64,000 bases of DNA from Granulosicoccus sp045110515 (GCA_045110515.1 JBGCGD010000004.1:119945-183944), one strand, 5' to 3'; positions 16,079 through 26,140 are shown, numbered from the stretch's first letter. The notes: generated by a model from the sequence alone, not told the origin. Translations and numbers: made by a program.

Positions 16079-17749
16079 GTGTCCTTACGTAACAAAGTCG
16101 TTGGAACACTGCTCGGTGTTTTCGTTTTGTACGTATTGGCTGCGTGGTTCTTATTAAGTTTCATTTACACGCCAGCGTTCACTCAATTAGAACATCAAAA
16201 CTCCAGCGACCAATTGCGTCGCGTGCATGAGTTTATGGAACTTGAAAGAATCGGTGTCGATTTGCTTGTTAGCGATTGGGCTGAGTGGGACGATGCCATG
16301 CTCTTCGCCAAAGGCGAATACGACGAATTCATCGAAGAGAATCTATCCGGGGCCTATCTATCGCACCTAGGTATGAACTTTGGGGCCATTTTAAACGTGG
16401 ACGGAAAAGTCATCTGGGGCGAGTCCTACCTAAGCGACAATAAGGTATCGACAATCGAAGATGTATTTCCCGGAGAACTCGCAAAGCGCAACACTTTAAT
16501 GTCCCCTATGGAGTCAGGTGAACACGCAACCGGGTTAATCGACACGGCACACGGCCCTGCCATCGTATCGTCTGCAAGCATTTTATGGAGCAGTGGCAGG
16601 GGTCCAGCTGGCGGTATCATTGTTGTGGGAAGACTACTAAACGCCGAACATACCGAGAGAATCGGAAAAACCGTTCTATCTAAGGTAGAGCTTTTGCCAG
16701 CAAAGCATGATTTGATTCCAGAGAAATATCATTCGGTATTAACCGAATTGATGGTGGGTGACGCATCTGACGTCTTCTTGCATGATGCAGACTATCTGTA
16801 TTCTTTCAGATTACTCAAAGATATTGATGGCGAAAATTTAGCGCTCCTGAGTGTTCGGGAAGACGCCCGTATCTCAGCGTTGGGGTCTGCCGCTCTTAAT
16901 ATGACTATCCTGACATTGCTCGTGGCTGCAACTGTTGTGACTGCATCCTTGTGGTCTGTCCTAAACGGTACCTTGCTGCGTCCTATTGAAAAGCTAACAG
17001 CGGTGCTTCGAGGAAACCAAGAGACGTCTACTACGGGTTCCGATCGCGATCTAGTGGCAACCGTCATGCGTCTTAGCGAATCCAGCGGCTCTATCTCAAA
17101 AAGGAACGATGAAATTGGTGAGCTAATTCATGCCTTTGATGAATTGAGCACATCATTAAAGGATGCCACCACAAGTGTCTGGCGCATTGCACATGTAGAC
17201 GGTTTAACCGGATTGGCAAACCGTCGGTTATTTCTGGAAAGCCTGGATCGAGCAGTACAGCAGTCTTCAAGCTCACAACCGGTAGCGGTGCTTTTTATTG
17301 ACTTAGATGACTTTAAAAACGTCAACGACGAAAAAGGCCATGACGCGGGTGACAAACTTCTAATTGAGGTTGCAGCCAGAATAGAGTCAGTGGTGGGCTG
17401 TTCTGGCCGCGTCTATTCACCCGAGAATGTGATTACCGGGGAACTAGTGGCGCGGATTGGCGGCGATGAATTTGTGGTCCTACTGTCAGCTAATGGGTCC
17501 ACATCAGAGGCAAATCGTATTGCCGCAGAGATAGTTTCAACGGTTGCCGCGCCCTACCAGATAGAGGGACAGTTGTGCAAGATAGGCGCTTGTGTCGGCG
17601 TTGCGTCATGCCCGCAAGACGCGCAGAACATGGAAGATTTACTGAGCCTTGCAGATTCTGCAATGTACGATGCAAAAAAAGCCGGTAAAAATACGTGGCG
17701 ACATTTTGTCGAAGGTTTTGACAGCAATGTGCAGAAGAAGATCGCGTAG
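16079..17749 (+). CDS. Membrane diguanylate cyclase with CHASE4-like sensor, HAMP and GGDEF domains
   Basis: Synthesises cyclic di-GMP. Start is GTG. Order of parts: TM helix (about 10-30), an extracytoplasmic domain resembling CHASE4 (about 35-270, with a DWAEWDD motif near 63), second TM helix (about 275-300), HAMP-type linker (about 300-355), then GGDEF domain (about 380-550) with DGLTGLANRR, DLDDFKNVND and an intact GGDEF motif at about 460. The position where an inhibitory RxxD I-site would lie just before GGDEF reads GELVA, so product inhibition by that site is unlikely. It stands alone, convergent with tRNA-fMet, so the regulated process cannot be inferred. Confidence 0.92.
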   Translation: MSLRNKVVGTLLGVFVLYVLAAWFLLSFIYTPAFTQLEHQNSSDQLRRVHEFMELERIGVDLLVSDWAEWDDAMLFAKGEYDEFIEENLSGAYLSHLGMNFGAILNVDGKVIWGESYLSDNKVSTIEDVFPGELAKRNTLMSPMESGEHATGLIDTAHGPAIVSSASILWSSGRGPAGGIIVVGRLLNAEHTERIGKTVLSKVELLPAKHDLIPEKYHSVLTELMVGDASDVFLHDADYLYSFRLLKDIDGENLALLSVREDARISALGSAALNMTILTLLVAATVVTASLWSVLNGTLLRPIEKLTAVLRGNQETSTTGSDRDLVATVMRLSESSGSISKRNDEIGELIHAFDELSTSLKDATTSVWRIAHVDGLTGLANRRLFLESLDRAVQQSSSSQPVAVLFIDLDDFKNVNDEKGHDAGDKLLIEVAARIESVVGCSGRVYSPENVITGELVARIGGDEFVVLLSANGSTSEANRIAAEIVSTVAAPYQIEGQLCKIGACVGVASCPQDAQNMEDLLSLADSAMYDAKKAGKNTWRHFVEGFDSNVQKKIA

Positions 17750-17837
17750 ACAGTTTTGCATACTTGTCCCGTCGCGCGACAAGCCTTACCGCGGTGCAAA
17801 CACTGCTTTGCGAGCACCCCACTTTGCAATGGGGCAC

Positions 17838-17867
17838 AAAAAAGCCCCTACCTAGAGGGGCCTTTTT
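17838..17867 (-). terminator. Terminator of tRNA-fMet, also usable by the cyclase gene
   Basis: Stem GCCCCT / AGGGGC with a 6-nt loop flanked by A-run and T-run on both sides, so it can work in both directions. On the minus strand it lies 30 bp beyond the tRNA 3' end and has six Ts. Confidence 0.85.
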
Positions 17868-17896
17868 GACTTGTTGGTTTCAGCTTTTAAACAACT

Positions 17897-17973
<77 letters not shown>

Positions 17974-18646
17974 CCTGTGCTGACCCGAGGAAGTATAAGG
18001 CGCAATGGTTTTTTATACAACCTGTTCGAGGCAATTAGTTAGATAAAAATTGAGGTGGAAGTTTCTCTGGGATTCAGCAACTTATTACGCTTTTTTATTC
18101 GAAATTCGAATCTCAGATACCCGGTGTTTCAAGTCCAGTTTTCTCTGCACTAAGGGTCGAAATTCTCAAAATCACCGGTTCTTCTGTTTTTTGGACAATT
18201 TTTAAAATGAGTAAAAATACCCAAAGCTCTTGAAACCCGCATAAATGCTGACAAATTGACGCCAATGGCCGCAATAATCGTCACGAAACAGTCATTTCAC
18301 GATTAGACATTGGCAATTTACTGGCATTAACCGCACAATTTATTCATAATGGATTCAGGTTCGGGAGTTTTAGTGTGAACTAAGTCTCTCTTTTTGAAAC
18401 ATAAATGTTAACCAGTTCTCTAATCAAAACGAAGGTTAAAAAGCCTTCCAGCAAACCAAAAACTCGCTCCTACACTTAAATTTCATCCACAGAGGCCTTA
18501 GGCGAACAGCCAGATTTACAGATGCAAACCGACGTTCAAAAGTCAGCAACAGTTCCGAAATTACTGCAGAAATGCGGTAGGAGTTCTGGTTGTGCATCGA
18601 AAGGCGGTGATACGATTTTTATGTCATTTCATGTAGGAAAGCTGAA
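17974..18646. other. Long AT-rich intergenic region, no gene seen
   Basis: About 670 bp, richer in A+T than its surroundings. It should hold the promoter of tRNA-fMet (minus strand) and of the exostosin-type gene (plus strand). A TTCGAAATTCGAA inverted repeat lies near 18098-18110. A 42-codon plus-strand frame (18522-18650) ends in an ATGA overlap with the start of the glycosyltransferase gene but has no good ribosome-binding site; I do not call it a gene. Confidence 0.5.
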
Positions 18647-19672
18647 ATGAAGTTGTTTCTAACATCAGCATATCAAGAACACTCGCGACTGGATCGACTG
18701 CTGCAACTGCAAAAGCAGGATTCGCACAATCAGCATGAACTCGCTGACAATCCAGCCGAGGCCGACGCAATCGTATTCGTTGAGAACACGCAATTCGAAG
18801 ATATCCTTTTCGAAAAGCTACTCAAACATTCGTTGTTCCGCGCATACCCCGAAAAGGTATACATGTACAACGAGATGGACCAGTCGTGGCCTTTGTTACC
18901 TGGCCTCTATTGCAGTTTGTCGGCATCACTAGCCTCGTACTCTGACCAGGTTGCGTTTCCGTACATCAACACCTGTAATGAGAGTATTCAGGAAATACAC
19001 AGCAAGGAAATTGAACGGCAATGGCTGTATTCGTTCGTGGGTTCTTGTAGCCATAGGGTTCGCAGACCCATCCTTGATCTGCATGACGAGGCTGCACGAA
19101 TTGTCGATACGTCAGATTTCTGTGTGTGGGACCCGACGCAAACATCTAAGTTCGGATACCAAAAATTATTTACTGAAGCTATGGAAGGCAGTAAGTTCGT
19201 CTTGTGTCCCAGAGGTATCGGCCCGGCATCCTTACGTCTCTACGAGACGATGGAGGCAGCTCGTGTGCCGGTGATTATTTCTGATTCATGGGTTGCACCC
19301 TCCCAAGTCGATTGGAGCTTTGCGGTTCGTATCCCTGAATGGGAGATTCACCAAATTCCAACATTGCTTAGAGAGCTGGAAAACGAATGGCAGGACCGTA
19401 GCAAAGCAGCAAGAGCAGCTTGGGAATCTAAGTACGCACCGGATCAAATGTTCAATACATTCGCTTCAACGCTGGACGGTATAACAAGATCGGCGAATCT
19501 TCCTATCCAGTCGATGAAGATCTCCAAACATAAGTGGCGCGTCTATTTGGAGCAACAAGCCCGGAACTGGTTGAAACCACCAGCGGGTGTTTCTCGCCCC
19601 ACCCCTGTAAGCGTTCTTAAAAGCATGTCGGCCAGCAGCGGTATAACCAGGTTGTTTTCTCGAAAGGCGTAA
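18647..19672 (+). CDS. Exostosin-family (GT47-type) glycosyltransferase
   Basis: A 341-residue protein with the exostosin-type donor-binding half: FVLCPRGIGPASLRLYE (about 184-200), then AARVPVIISDSWV and a WSFAVRIPEW segment. These match the bacterial exostosin family, whose animal relatives build heparan sulfate chains; bacterial members act in capsule, LPS or exopolysaccharide assembly. No signal peptide or TM helix is evident, so it should be cytosolic. AGGA lies 8 nt before the ATG. It has no glycan-synthesis neighbours and ends 77 bp from the convergent nuoN, so its acceptor is unknown. The orphan placement suggests a recent arrival between nuoN and tRNA-fMet. Confidence 0.85.
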   Translation: MKLFLTSAYQEHSRLDRLLQLQKQDSHNQHELADNPAEADAIVFVENTQFEDILFEKLLKHSLFRAYPEKVYMYNEMDQSWPLLPGLYCSLSASLASYSDQVAFPYINTCNESIQEIHSKEIERQWLYSFVGSCSHRVRRPILDLHDEAARIVDTSDFCVWDPTQTSKFGYQKLFTEAMEGSKFVLCPRGIGPASLRLYETMEAARVPVIISDSWVAPSQVDWSFAVRIPEWEIHQIPTLLRELENEWQDRSKAARAAWESKYAPDQMFNTFASTLDGITRSANLPIQSMKISKHKWRVYLEQQARNWLKPPAGVSRPTPVSVLKSMSASSGITRLFSRKA

Positions 19673-19685
19673 ACCCGACAATTCC

Positions 19686-19726
19686 AAAAAAAGCTTTGTC
19701 ACAAGGAGCTGGTTATTGTTCCTTGT
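19686..19726 (-). terminator. Probable terminator of the nuo operon
   Basis: On the minus strand ACAAGGA ... TCCTTGT forms a 7-bp stem with a loop of about 12 nt, followed after nine bases by seven Ts. It lies about 25 bp after the nuoN stop. The long loop and spacing make it less than ideal. Confidence 0.55.
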
Positions 19727-19749
19727 CGCTCGTGATAGAACAACCTGTA

Positions 19750-21186
19750 TTACGCAAACGCCGCGATACAAGCACCCATGATAAAACCGGGAGCTATTCC
19801 TAAAGCAATCACGGCAAACCCGTTAACTGCTAAGCCTGCAGACACGTCACCGGCCGGACGAACATCGGTGGTATCGATGGGGTCATCAAAGAACATAAGT
19901 TTGATAATGCGTAGGTAGTAGAACGCACCTATGACGGACATGATGACAGCCAGAATAGCGAGCCACGTAAAACCTGCATTTACGGCTGCCTGCAAGACCG
20001 ATAGCTTGGCATAGAAACCCACTGCCGGCGGCACGCCAGCGAGCGATATCATTGCCAGCATCATAACGGTCGCAAGCAAGGCATTACGCTTACCCAATCC
20101 TGCAAGGTCAGAGAGTTCTTCCGCTTCAAAGCCTTCACGCGATATGGCGAGCAACACACCAAAGGCCGCGAGGGTTGTGAACGCGTAGGTGATGGCATAG
20201 AACATTGCTGCGCTGTATCCATCGTTGGTGGCACCGACAATACCCAACAATAAAAATCCAACGTGCGAGATCGTACTGTAGGCCAGCATACGCTTAATGT
20301 TCGTTTGAGCTATGGCAATAAGATTTCCTACCACCACAGACAAGGCTGCCATGATGGCAAGCATTTGCTGCCAGTCCGCATTAAGCGTTTCAAGACCACC
20401 GACTAACAGACGAATCAGCATGGCAAACGCGGCAATCTTGGGCGCCGTAGAAATAAACATGGTGACTGATGTCGGCGCACCTTCGTATACATCGGGTACC
20501 CACATATGAAAAGGCACTGCACCCAACTTAAATGCAATACCCACAATAAGAAACGTTAAGCCGAAACGTGCGCCGATAGTTCGCTCGGTAGACATGACAT
20601 CGCCGTTGCCAGCGAGAATATCGGAGATGACATTTAAGTCGAGAGACCCTGATGCACCGTAGATCATAGACATGCCGTACAACAACATGCCTGATGCTAG
20701 TGCACCCAAAACAAAGTACTTCATGGCAGCTTCAGCGGCTCGTCCGTTGTCTCGATGCAGGGCAACCATGGCGTACTGCGACAAAGCCAATAGTTCCAGA
20801 CCTAAATAGACCGTTAACATGTGAGTGGCGGAGACCATAATCATCATGCCGGAAACCGCAAATAAACCCAGCACAAAATACTCGCTGCGCTGAATTTTCC
20901 GGGCACCCACGTAGTCGCGCGAATACAGAAAAATACCTATTGCAACAACCAGCAGCCAGGTTTTTAAACTGGCACTTAGCGAATCAAGCGTGTAAGCGCC
21001 ACTAAAACCCGTCATGGTGTCCGATCCCAATTGGGATATGGACATCATTAACGTGATGACGAGCGTTAGCTGTGACAGCCAGTACACCGTGTTTGACGTG
21101 GCTTTCGTAAACAGGCCAACAACCAACACCGCACAGGTGGCCGCCAGCAGAAAGATCTCGGGAGTCGCGATCTGCAAGTTGTCCAT
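19750..21186 (-). CDS. nuoN: NADH-quinone oxidoreductase subunit N
   Basis: Antiporter-like proton-pumping membrane subunit of complex I. ATG at 21186 (MDNLQIATPEIFLL) is preferred to the frame's first start at 21234, which would overlap nuoM; it begins 7 bp after the nuoM stop and gives 478 residues, the usual length. Many TM helices; the conserved KLGAVPFHMWVPDVYEGAP block with its Lys and the NIKRMLAYSTISHVGF helix are present. Last gene of the operon. Confidence 0.97.
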   Translation of the reverse strand: MDNLQIATPEIFLLAATCAVLVVGLFTKATSNTVYWLSQLTLVITLMMSISQLGSDTMTGFSGAYTLDSLSASLKTWLLVVAIGIFLYSRDYVGARKIQRSEYFVLGLFAVSGMMIMVSATHMLTVYLGLELLALSQYAMVALHRDNGRAAEAAMKYFVLGALASGMLLYGMSMIYGASGSLDLNVISDILAGNGDVMSTERTIGARFGLTFLIVGIAFKLGAVPFHMWVPDVYEGAPTSVTMFISTAPKIAAFAMLIRLLVGGLETLNADWQQMLAIMAALSVVVGNLIAIAQTNIKRMLAYSTISHVGFLLLGIVGATNDGYSAAMFYAITYAFTTLAAFGVLLAISREGFEAEELSDLAGLGKRNALLATVMMLAMISLAGVPPAVGFYAKLSVLQAAVNAGFTWLAILAVIMSVIGAFYYLRIIKLMFFDDPIDTTDVRPAGDVSAGLAVNGFAVIALGIAPGFIMGACIAAFA

Positions 21187-21193
21187 GAGGCGC

Positions 21194-22690
21194 TCAGTAC
21201 TTAGGAGTTGAAATGTGTTGCACGAGATTCTCAATCGATGCGTGCATGACGCTACCGATGACGTTTGGCCAAACTCCTATCAGCAATACGAATATTGCAA
21301 GGATTGCCAGCATCCAGAACTCGCGAGGATTGATGTCAGTCAGCGCTGCCACCTTGTCGTTGCCAATCGGGCCCATGATGACTCTCTTGACCATCCAGAG
21401 CGTATAGGCAGCACCGAGAATCAATGTACTCGCGGCCAGAAACGCTATCCAGAAATTTGTTTTGAAACTTGCCAGTATGACCATGAACTCGCCAACGAAT
21501 CCTGAGGTACCCGGCAGCCCGGCATTAGCCATAGCAAAGAACACCATGAAGGCCGCAAAGATGGGCATCGTGTTGATGACACCACCGTAGTCGGCAATCT
21601 CACGGCTGTGGATGCGGTCGTACATAACACCGACGCATAAGAACATGGCAGCCGAAATAAAGCCGTGGGAAATCATTTGCACAATGGCCCCTTCCAGACC
21701 CAGTGCGACACCGGCATCGTCGCCTTTTGCGATAAGCCTAAACGCGATGAAAATACCTAGAGTGACAAACCCCATATGCGAGATAGATGAGTACGCAATG
21801 AGCTTTTTCATATCGCGTTGAGCAAGAGCTACAAAGCCGATATACACAACAGCAATAAGCGATATCGCGATCATGAATGTATCCATGAACGAACTGGCAT
21901 CGGGTGTCACCGGCAGACTGAATCTTAAGAATCCATAACCGCCCATTTTCAACATAATGGCGGCCAGTACAGCAGAGCCCGCAGTCGGTGCTTCAACGTG
22001 AGCGTCTGGAAGCCAGGTATGAACCGGCCACATGGGGATCTTGACCGCAAAGGCTGCAAGAAACGCTAAGAAGATCCAGAACTGTTGATCCTTATCTAAC
22101 GCCAGCTCGTGCATGCTCAAAATACTGAACGACCCACCTTGCTCGTACATATAAATGAGCGCGATGAGCATGAACACCGAACCCAGGAACGTGTACAAAA
22201 AGAACTTTACGGTGGCATAAACACGACGCGGCCCACCCCAGATACCAATGATCAGAAACATCGGTATAAGCGTGGCTTCGAAGAAGATATAAAACAGGAT
22301 GGCGTCGAGGGCTGAGAACACGCCGATCATAAGACCGGTCATAATTGAAAACGAACCCAGATACATCGCAGGCCGATCTTTAATGACCTCCCAAGCGGAG
22401 ATAACAACAATGACGTTAATGAGCGTAGTCAGGATGATTAACGGCATAGAGATGCCATCAACGCCTAAATCATAATTAATGTTGAAACCGGGCAGCCACG
22501 CAACCGACTCAGTGAACTGCATAGCGGCAGTGGTCGGGTCAAATCCAAAATACAAAGGAAGACTAACCAGCAGCGTCAATATTGAGGTTGCTGCAGCCAG
22601 CTTACGCGCCGGGCCATCGCCCAGGGCGATGATCAGAAATCCTGCCAGAATTGGCAACCAGATCGTCAGACTTAGTATGGGGAAGCTCAA
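21194..22690 (-). CDS. nuoM: NADH-quinone oxidoreductase subunit M
   Basis: Antiporter-like membrane subunit, 498 residues. Shows EATLIPMFLIIGIWGG with the essential Glu, VKIPMWPVHTWLPDAHVEAPTAGSVL-type core (here APTAGSAVLA), and KKLIAYSSISHMGF. Starts 27 bp after nuoL and ends 7 bp before nuoN. Nothing unusual. Confidence 0.97.
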   Translation of the reverse strand: MSFPILSLTIWLPILAGFLIIALGDGPARKLAAATSILTLLVSLPLYFGFDPTTAAMQFTESVAWLPGFNINYDLGVDGISMPLIILTTLINVIVVISAWEVIKDRPAMYLGSFSIMTGLMIGVFSALDAILFYIFFEATLIPMFLIIGIWGGPRRVYATVKFFLYTFLGSVFMLIALIYMYEQGGSFSILSMHELALDKDQQFWIFLAFLAAFAVKIPMWPVHTWLPDAHVEAPTAGSAVLAAIMLKMGGYGFLRFSLPVTPDASSFMDTFMIAISLIAVVYIGFVALAQRDMKKLIAYSSISHMGFVTLGIFIAFRLIAKGDDAGVALGLEGAIVQMISHGFISAAMFLCVGVMYDRIHSREIADYGGVINTMPIFAAFMVFFAMANAGLPGTSGFVGEFMVILASFKTNFWIAFLAASTLILGAAYTLWMVKRVIMGPIGNDKVAALTDINPREFWMLAILAIFVLLIGVWPNVIGSVMHASIENLVQHISTPKY

Positions 22691-22717
22691 TGGTTCAATC
22701 TCTATTGGGCGTGATAA

Positions 22718-24670
22718 TCAGACGAATAGAAACCATGACAACATGGCTAATAAGCCAAGGATCATGGCAAACGCGTAGTGGAAAAGCATACCGCTTTGCA
22801 GATGACGGGCAATACCTGCAAAAAAGCCGACGCTGTTCGCTGTGCCGTTGACAAGGGCTCCGTCAATCACCTTCATATCGCCCTTCTCCCAGAGTTGCTT
22901 GCCTAAGCTAACGCTACCGCGTGCGAACACCGCTTGATTAAAGTCATCAAAACCGTATTTGTTATCCAGAATTTTGCGCAAGAACCCAAGCTTGCTATCA
23001 AGCATCGCCGGAATAGACGGGGCCACCATGTAGAAAACATAAGCCGTCGCAAATCCTGCAAATGCAAGGTACACCGCCGGTGTCTGGAAAGCGTGGAGTA
23101 CGAACTGCCACGGTCCGTGATAGTTCTCACCCAATCGACCTAAGACATCGTGCGCAGGCAATACCGCAATGATGTCTTTGAAGTAATCGCCGAATACCAC
23201 GGCAGAGACAGTTAGCAGACCAATAATGACAGACGGAATCGCTAACAGGATGAGCGGTACTGTGACAACTCTTGGCGACTCGTGTGCATGATCCAGCGTC
23301 TCTTTGTCCATGCGCGGCTTTCCATGGAAGACCAGAAAGAATAAGCGGAAGGAATAAAACGATGTGACAAACACACCACCTAGGACAGCCCAAAACGCAA
23401 TGGATGCCCCGGGAATCGTCGACATGTGCACCGCTTCGATAATGATGTCTTTAGAGAAGAACCCCGAGAAGGCTGGAAAGCCAATAAGCGCCAACGTACC
23501 GATAAGAGATGTCCAGTAAGTAATAGGCATTTTCTTACGCAGCCCGCCCATCTTACGAATGTCTTGCTCGTGGTGCATGGCAATGATGACAGAGCCTGCC
23601 GCTAAGAAGAGTAAGGCTTTGAAAAACGCGTGAGTCATCAGATGGAACATGGCTGCTGAGTATGCGGACACGCCGAGCGCCACTGTCATGTAACCCAGCT
23701 GCGATAAGGTGGAGTACGCAACCACTCGCTTGATGTCGTTCTGGACCATGCCAATGAGCCCCATGAAAAACGCAGTGAACGCACCAATAATCAAGATAAA
23801 GCTCAGGGCCGTTTCGGAGAGCTCAAACATAGGCGACATGCGAGACACCATAAAAATGCCCGCCGTTACCATAGTTGCCGCATGGATTAGCGCTGATATA
23901 GGTGTCGGGCCTTCCATGGAATCGGGTAACCAAACATGCAACGGTGCTTGTGCAGACTTACCCATAGCACCAATGAACAGCAAGATACACAGTACGGTGA
24001 GCACATCCCATTCAGCCGAACCGAATATATTGATGGTTTGACCGACCAATGTAGGAGCAGCTTCAAACGCATCGGTGTACGCCAGGCTGTTGGTGTACAT
24101 CACGATACCCGCGATGCCGAGAACAAAACCAAAGTCGCCTACTCGGTTTACCAAGAAGGCTTTCATGTTGGCGAAAATAGCGGATTCTTTCTTATAGTAA
24201 AAACCGATAAGCAGATAAGACACAGTGCCCACCGCTTCCCAGCCAAAGAATAATTGTAAGAAGTTGTTGGACATGACCAACATCAGCATCGAAAACGTAA
24301 ACAGCGATATGTAACAGAAGAAGCGCTGATACCCGTCATCGTCATGCATGTAGCCAATGGTGTAGATGTGCACCATGAGCGAGACAAAGTTAACCACCAA
24401 CAGCATCATGACGGTCAAATTGTCGACTAGGAATCCAATTTCGAACTTGATGTTGCCGCTGACTAACCAGGTGTAAAGTGTTTCGTTAAACGGCGCAGCT
24501 CCACCCACTACGACGTGGAAGAAGGCGTACACAGAAAGCAATAAGGAAAACGCGACACCGGCAATCGTGACACGGTGGGCATTGATACGGCCAATGCGTC
24601 TACCGAATAAACCGGTAACAATGGCAGCCAATAAAGGCGCTAGCGGGATGAGTGTATAAAGTAGCTTCAC
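22718..24670 (-). CDS. nuoL: NADH-quinone oxidoreductase subunit L
   Basis: The distal antiporter-like subunit with the long lateral helix, 650 residues, slightly longer than E. coli NuoL (613). Conserved GWEAVGTVSYLLIGFYY, KSAQAPLHVWLPDSMEGPTPISALIHAATMV and DIKRVVAYSTLSQLGYM are present, and the C-terminal part has the amphipathic lateral-helix region and final TM helix. Placed between nuoK and nuoM with 5 bp and 27 bp gaps. Confidence 0.97.
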   Translation of the reverse strand: MKLLYTLIPLAPLLAAIVTGLFGRRIGRINAHRVTIAGVAFSLLLSVYAFFHVVVGGAAPFNETLYTWLVSGNIKFEIGFLVDNLTVMMLLVVNFVSLMVHIYTIGYMHDDDGYQRFFCYISLFTFSMLMLVMSNNFLQLFFGWEAVGTVSYLLIGFYYKKESAIFANMKAFLVNRVGDFGFVLGIAGIVMYTNSLAYTDAFEAAPTLVGQTINIFGSAEWDVLTVLCILLFIGAMGKSAQAPLHVWLPDSMEGPTPISALIHAATMVTAGIFMVSRMSPMFELSETALSFILIIGAFTAFFMGLIGMVQNDIKRVVAYSTLSQLGYMTVALGVSAYSAAMFHLMTHAFFKALLFLAAGSVIIAMHHEQDIRKMGGLRKKMPITYWTSLIGTLALIGFPAFSGFFSKDIIIEAVHMSTIPGASIAFWAVLGGVFVTSFYSFRLFFLVFHGKPRMDKETLDHAHESPRVVTVPLILLAIPSVIIGLLTVSAVVFGDYFKDIIAVLPAHDVLGRLGENYHGPWQFVLHAFQTPAVYLAFAGFATAYVFYMVAPSIPAMLDSKLGFLRKILDNKYGFDDFNQAVFARGSVSLGKQLWEKGDMKVIDGALVNGTANSVGFFAGIARHLQSGMLFHYAFAMILGLLAMLSWFLFV

Positions 24671-24675
24671 GTTGG

Positions 24676-24981
24676 CTAGCCTTTCAGTGCGTCAAGGTCT
24701 GCAACGTTGATGGTCGACCGATTACGGAACAACACCACCAGTATGGCAAGCCCGATGGCTGCCTCCGCCGCTGCGACGGTGAGAATGAAAAATACGAAGA
24801 TCTGCCCTGCCCCGTCTCCCAGAAAATGCGAGAAGGTTACGAAGTTCATGTTCACCGAAAGCAGCATGAGCTCGATACACATCAACAAGATGATGACGTT
24901 CTTTCGATTGAGAAAAATACCCACGACGCTTAAGCAAAACAACAAAGCGCCTAAGGTAAGGTAATGAGACAGTGTGATCAT
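24676..24981 (-). CDS. nuoK: NADH-quinone oxidoreductase subunit K
   Basis: Small three-helix membrane subunit (101 residues). The conserved Glu residues lie in helices 2 and 3 (MCIELMLLSVN and AAAEAAIGLAILV). Spaced 5 bp from nuoL and 21 bp from nuoJ. Confidence 0.97.
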   Translation of the reverse strand: MITLSHYLTLGALLFCLSVVGIFLNRKNVIILLMCIELMLLSVNMNFVTFSHFLGDGAGQIFVFFILTVAAAEAAIGLAILVVLFRNRSTINVADLDALKG

Positions 24982-25002
24982 AGTAGTAGGTATCCGTCTC
25001 GA

Positions 25003-25611
25003 TCAGTTGCGCTTTTCAGCAGGCATGTCAACCACTCGCAAGCGATCACTTTTCTTAACGCTTATCTGCTCAGATGGCGTTTGGTATTTCGTTTCGGGGC
25101 GACGTCTCATAGTCAACGCAATGGCTGCCACGATAGCCACCAATAAAATGATGGCGGCAATTTCAAACTGGAACAGAAAATCGCTGTACAACAAACGCCC
25201 CAACGATTCGGTGTTGCTCATAGCCTCAGCTGATGCCCGCTCAGGGGCAGGAAACTGTTCCGCTTTAAAGTAGCGTTGGGTGATAAGAAAGACCATTTCT
25301 ACCAGCATGATCAAACCCACCAGAATGCCCACCGGCAAATATTTAACAAATCCCTCGCGCAGCGGCTCTACGTTGATATCGAGCATCATGACAACGAATA
25401 GGAACAGCACCATAACCGCACCGACGTATACCAGCACGAGCGTAATAGCGAGAAACTCTGCTTCGAGTAACAACCAGATTGCGGCACAGGTAAAAAATGT
25501 CAGTACCAAATACATGGCTGCATGGACTGGATTGCGAACGGAAATCACGCGCGACGCCGCAAAGACCATGATGGCTGCGAATAGATAGAAAACGAACAGT
25601 TCAAAAGTCAC
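25003..25611 (-). CDS. nuoJ: NADH-quinone oxidoreductase subunit J
   Basis: Five-helix membrane subunit, 202 residues. The N-terminal helices contain RNPVHAAMYLVLTF and the VYVGAVMVLFLFVVMMLDI helix with the pi-bulge region typical of NuoJ. The C-terminal basic tail (RRRPETKYQTPSEQISVKKSDRLR) is cytosolic. Between nuoI (37 bp) and nuoK. Confidence 0.96.
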   Translation of the reverse strand: MTFELFVFYLFAAIMVFAASRVISVRNPVHAAMYLVLTFFTCAAIWLLLEAEFLAITLVLVYVGAVMVLFLFVVMMLDINVEPLREGFVKYLPVGILVGLIMLVEMVFLITQRYFKAEQFPAPERASAEAMSNTESLGRLLYSDFLFQFEIAAIILLVAIVAAIALTMRRRPETKYQTPSEQISVKKSDRLRVVDMPAEKRN

Positions 25612-25648
25612 TGGATGTTCCTTAGTTAAACGGACACGCGCTAGTCAA

Positions 25649-26140
25649 TTATCGAAATGCCGAATCGGCTGCACGGTCTGCAGCGATCTGAGCTTCGTAC
25701 TTATCACCAATGGCCAACAGCTTGTCCTTGGTCATTATCTGCTCACCCCTGTTCTCAAAGTGATACTCGAAAATTCGAGTCTCAACAATGGAATCAACTG
25801 GGCACGCTTCTTCACAAAAACCACAAAAAATACACTTGAACAGATCGATGTCATAACGCGTTGTTCTGCGTGTTCCATCATCACGTTGATCCGAATCGAT
25901 AGTGATGGCCAGTGCCGGACAAACCGCCTCACACAACTTACAAGCAATGCAGCGTTCTTCGCCGTTAGGATAACGACGCAGAGCGTGCAAGCCTCTGAAG
26001 CGATGAGACTGAGGCGTTTTTTCTTCTGGGTACTGAATAGTGATATTACCGGACACGAAGTAACGCCCTGTCAGGCTCATGCCCTTGAGCAACTCCCACA
26101 AGGTAAAACTCTTGATGTACTTACTTATTTGTCCAGTCAT
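25649..26140 (-). CDS. nuoI: NADH-quinone oxidoreductase subunit I
   Basis: Peripheral arm ferredoxin-like subunit carrying clusters N6a and N6b. Two full 4Fe-4S motifs are seen, CIACKLCEAVCP and CIFCGFCEEACP, in a 163-residue protein with the RFRGLHALRRYPNGEERC lead-in typical of the family. Standard place between nuoH and nuoJ. Confidence 0.97.
   Translation of the reverse strand: MTGQISKYIKSFTLWELLKGMSLTGRYFVSGNITIQYPEEKTPQSHRFRGLHALRRYPNGEERCIACKLCEAVCPALAITIDSDQRDDGTRRTTRYDIDLFKCIFCGFCEEACPVDSIVETRIFEYHFENRGEQIMTKDKLLAIGDKYEAQIAADRAADSAFR

Noticed and set aside
18522..18650. 42-codon ORF before the exostosin-type gene as a separate gene
   Set aside because: ATGA overlap is suggestive, but there is no good ribosome-binding site and no recognisable protein; kept only as a finding.
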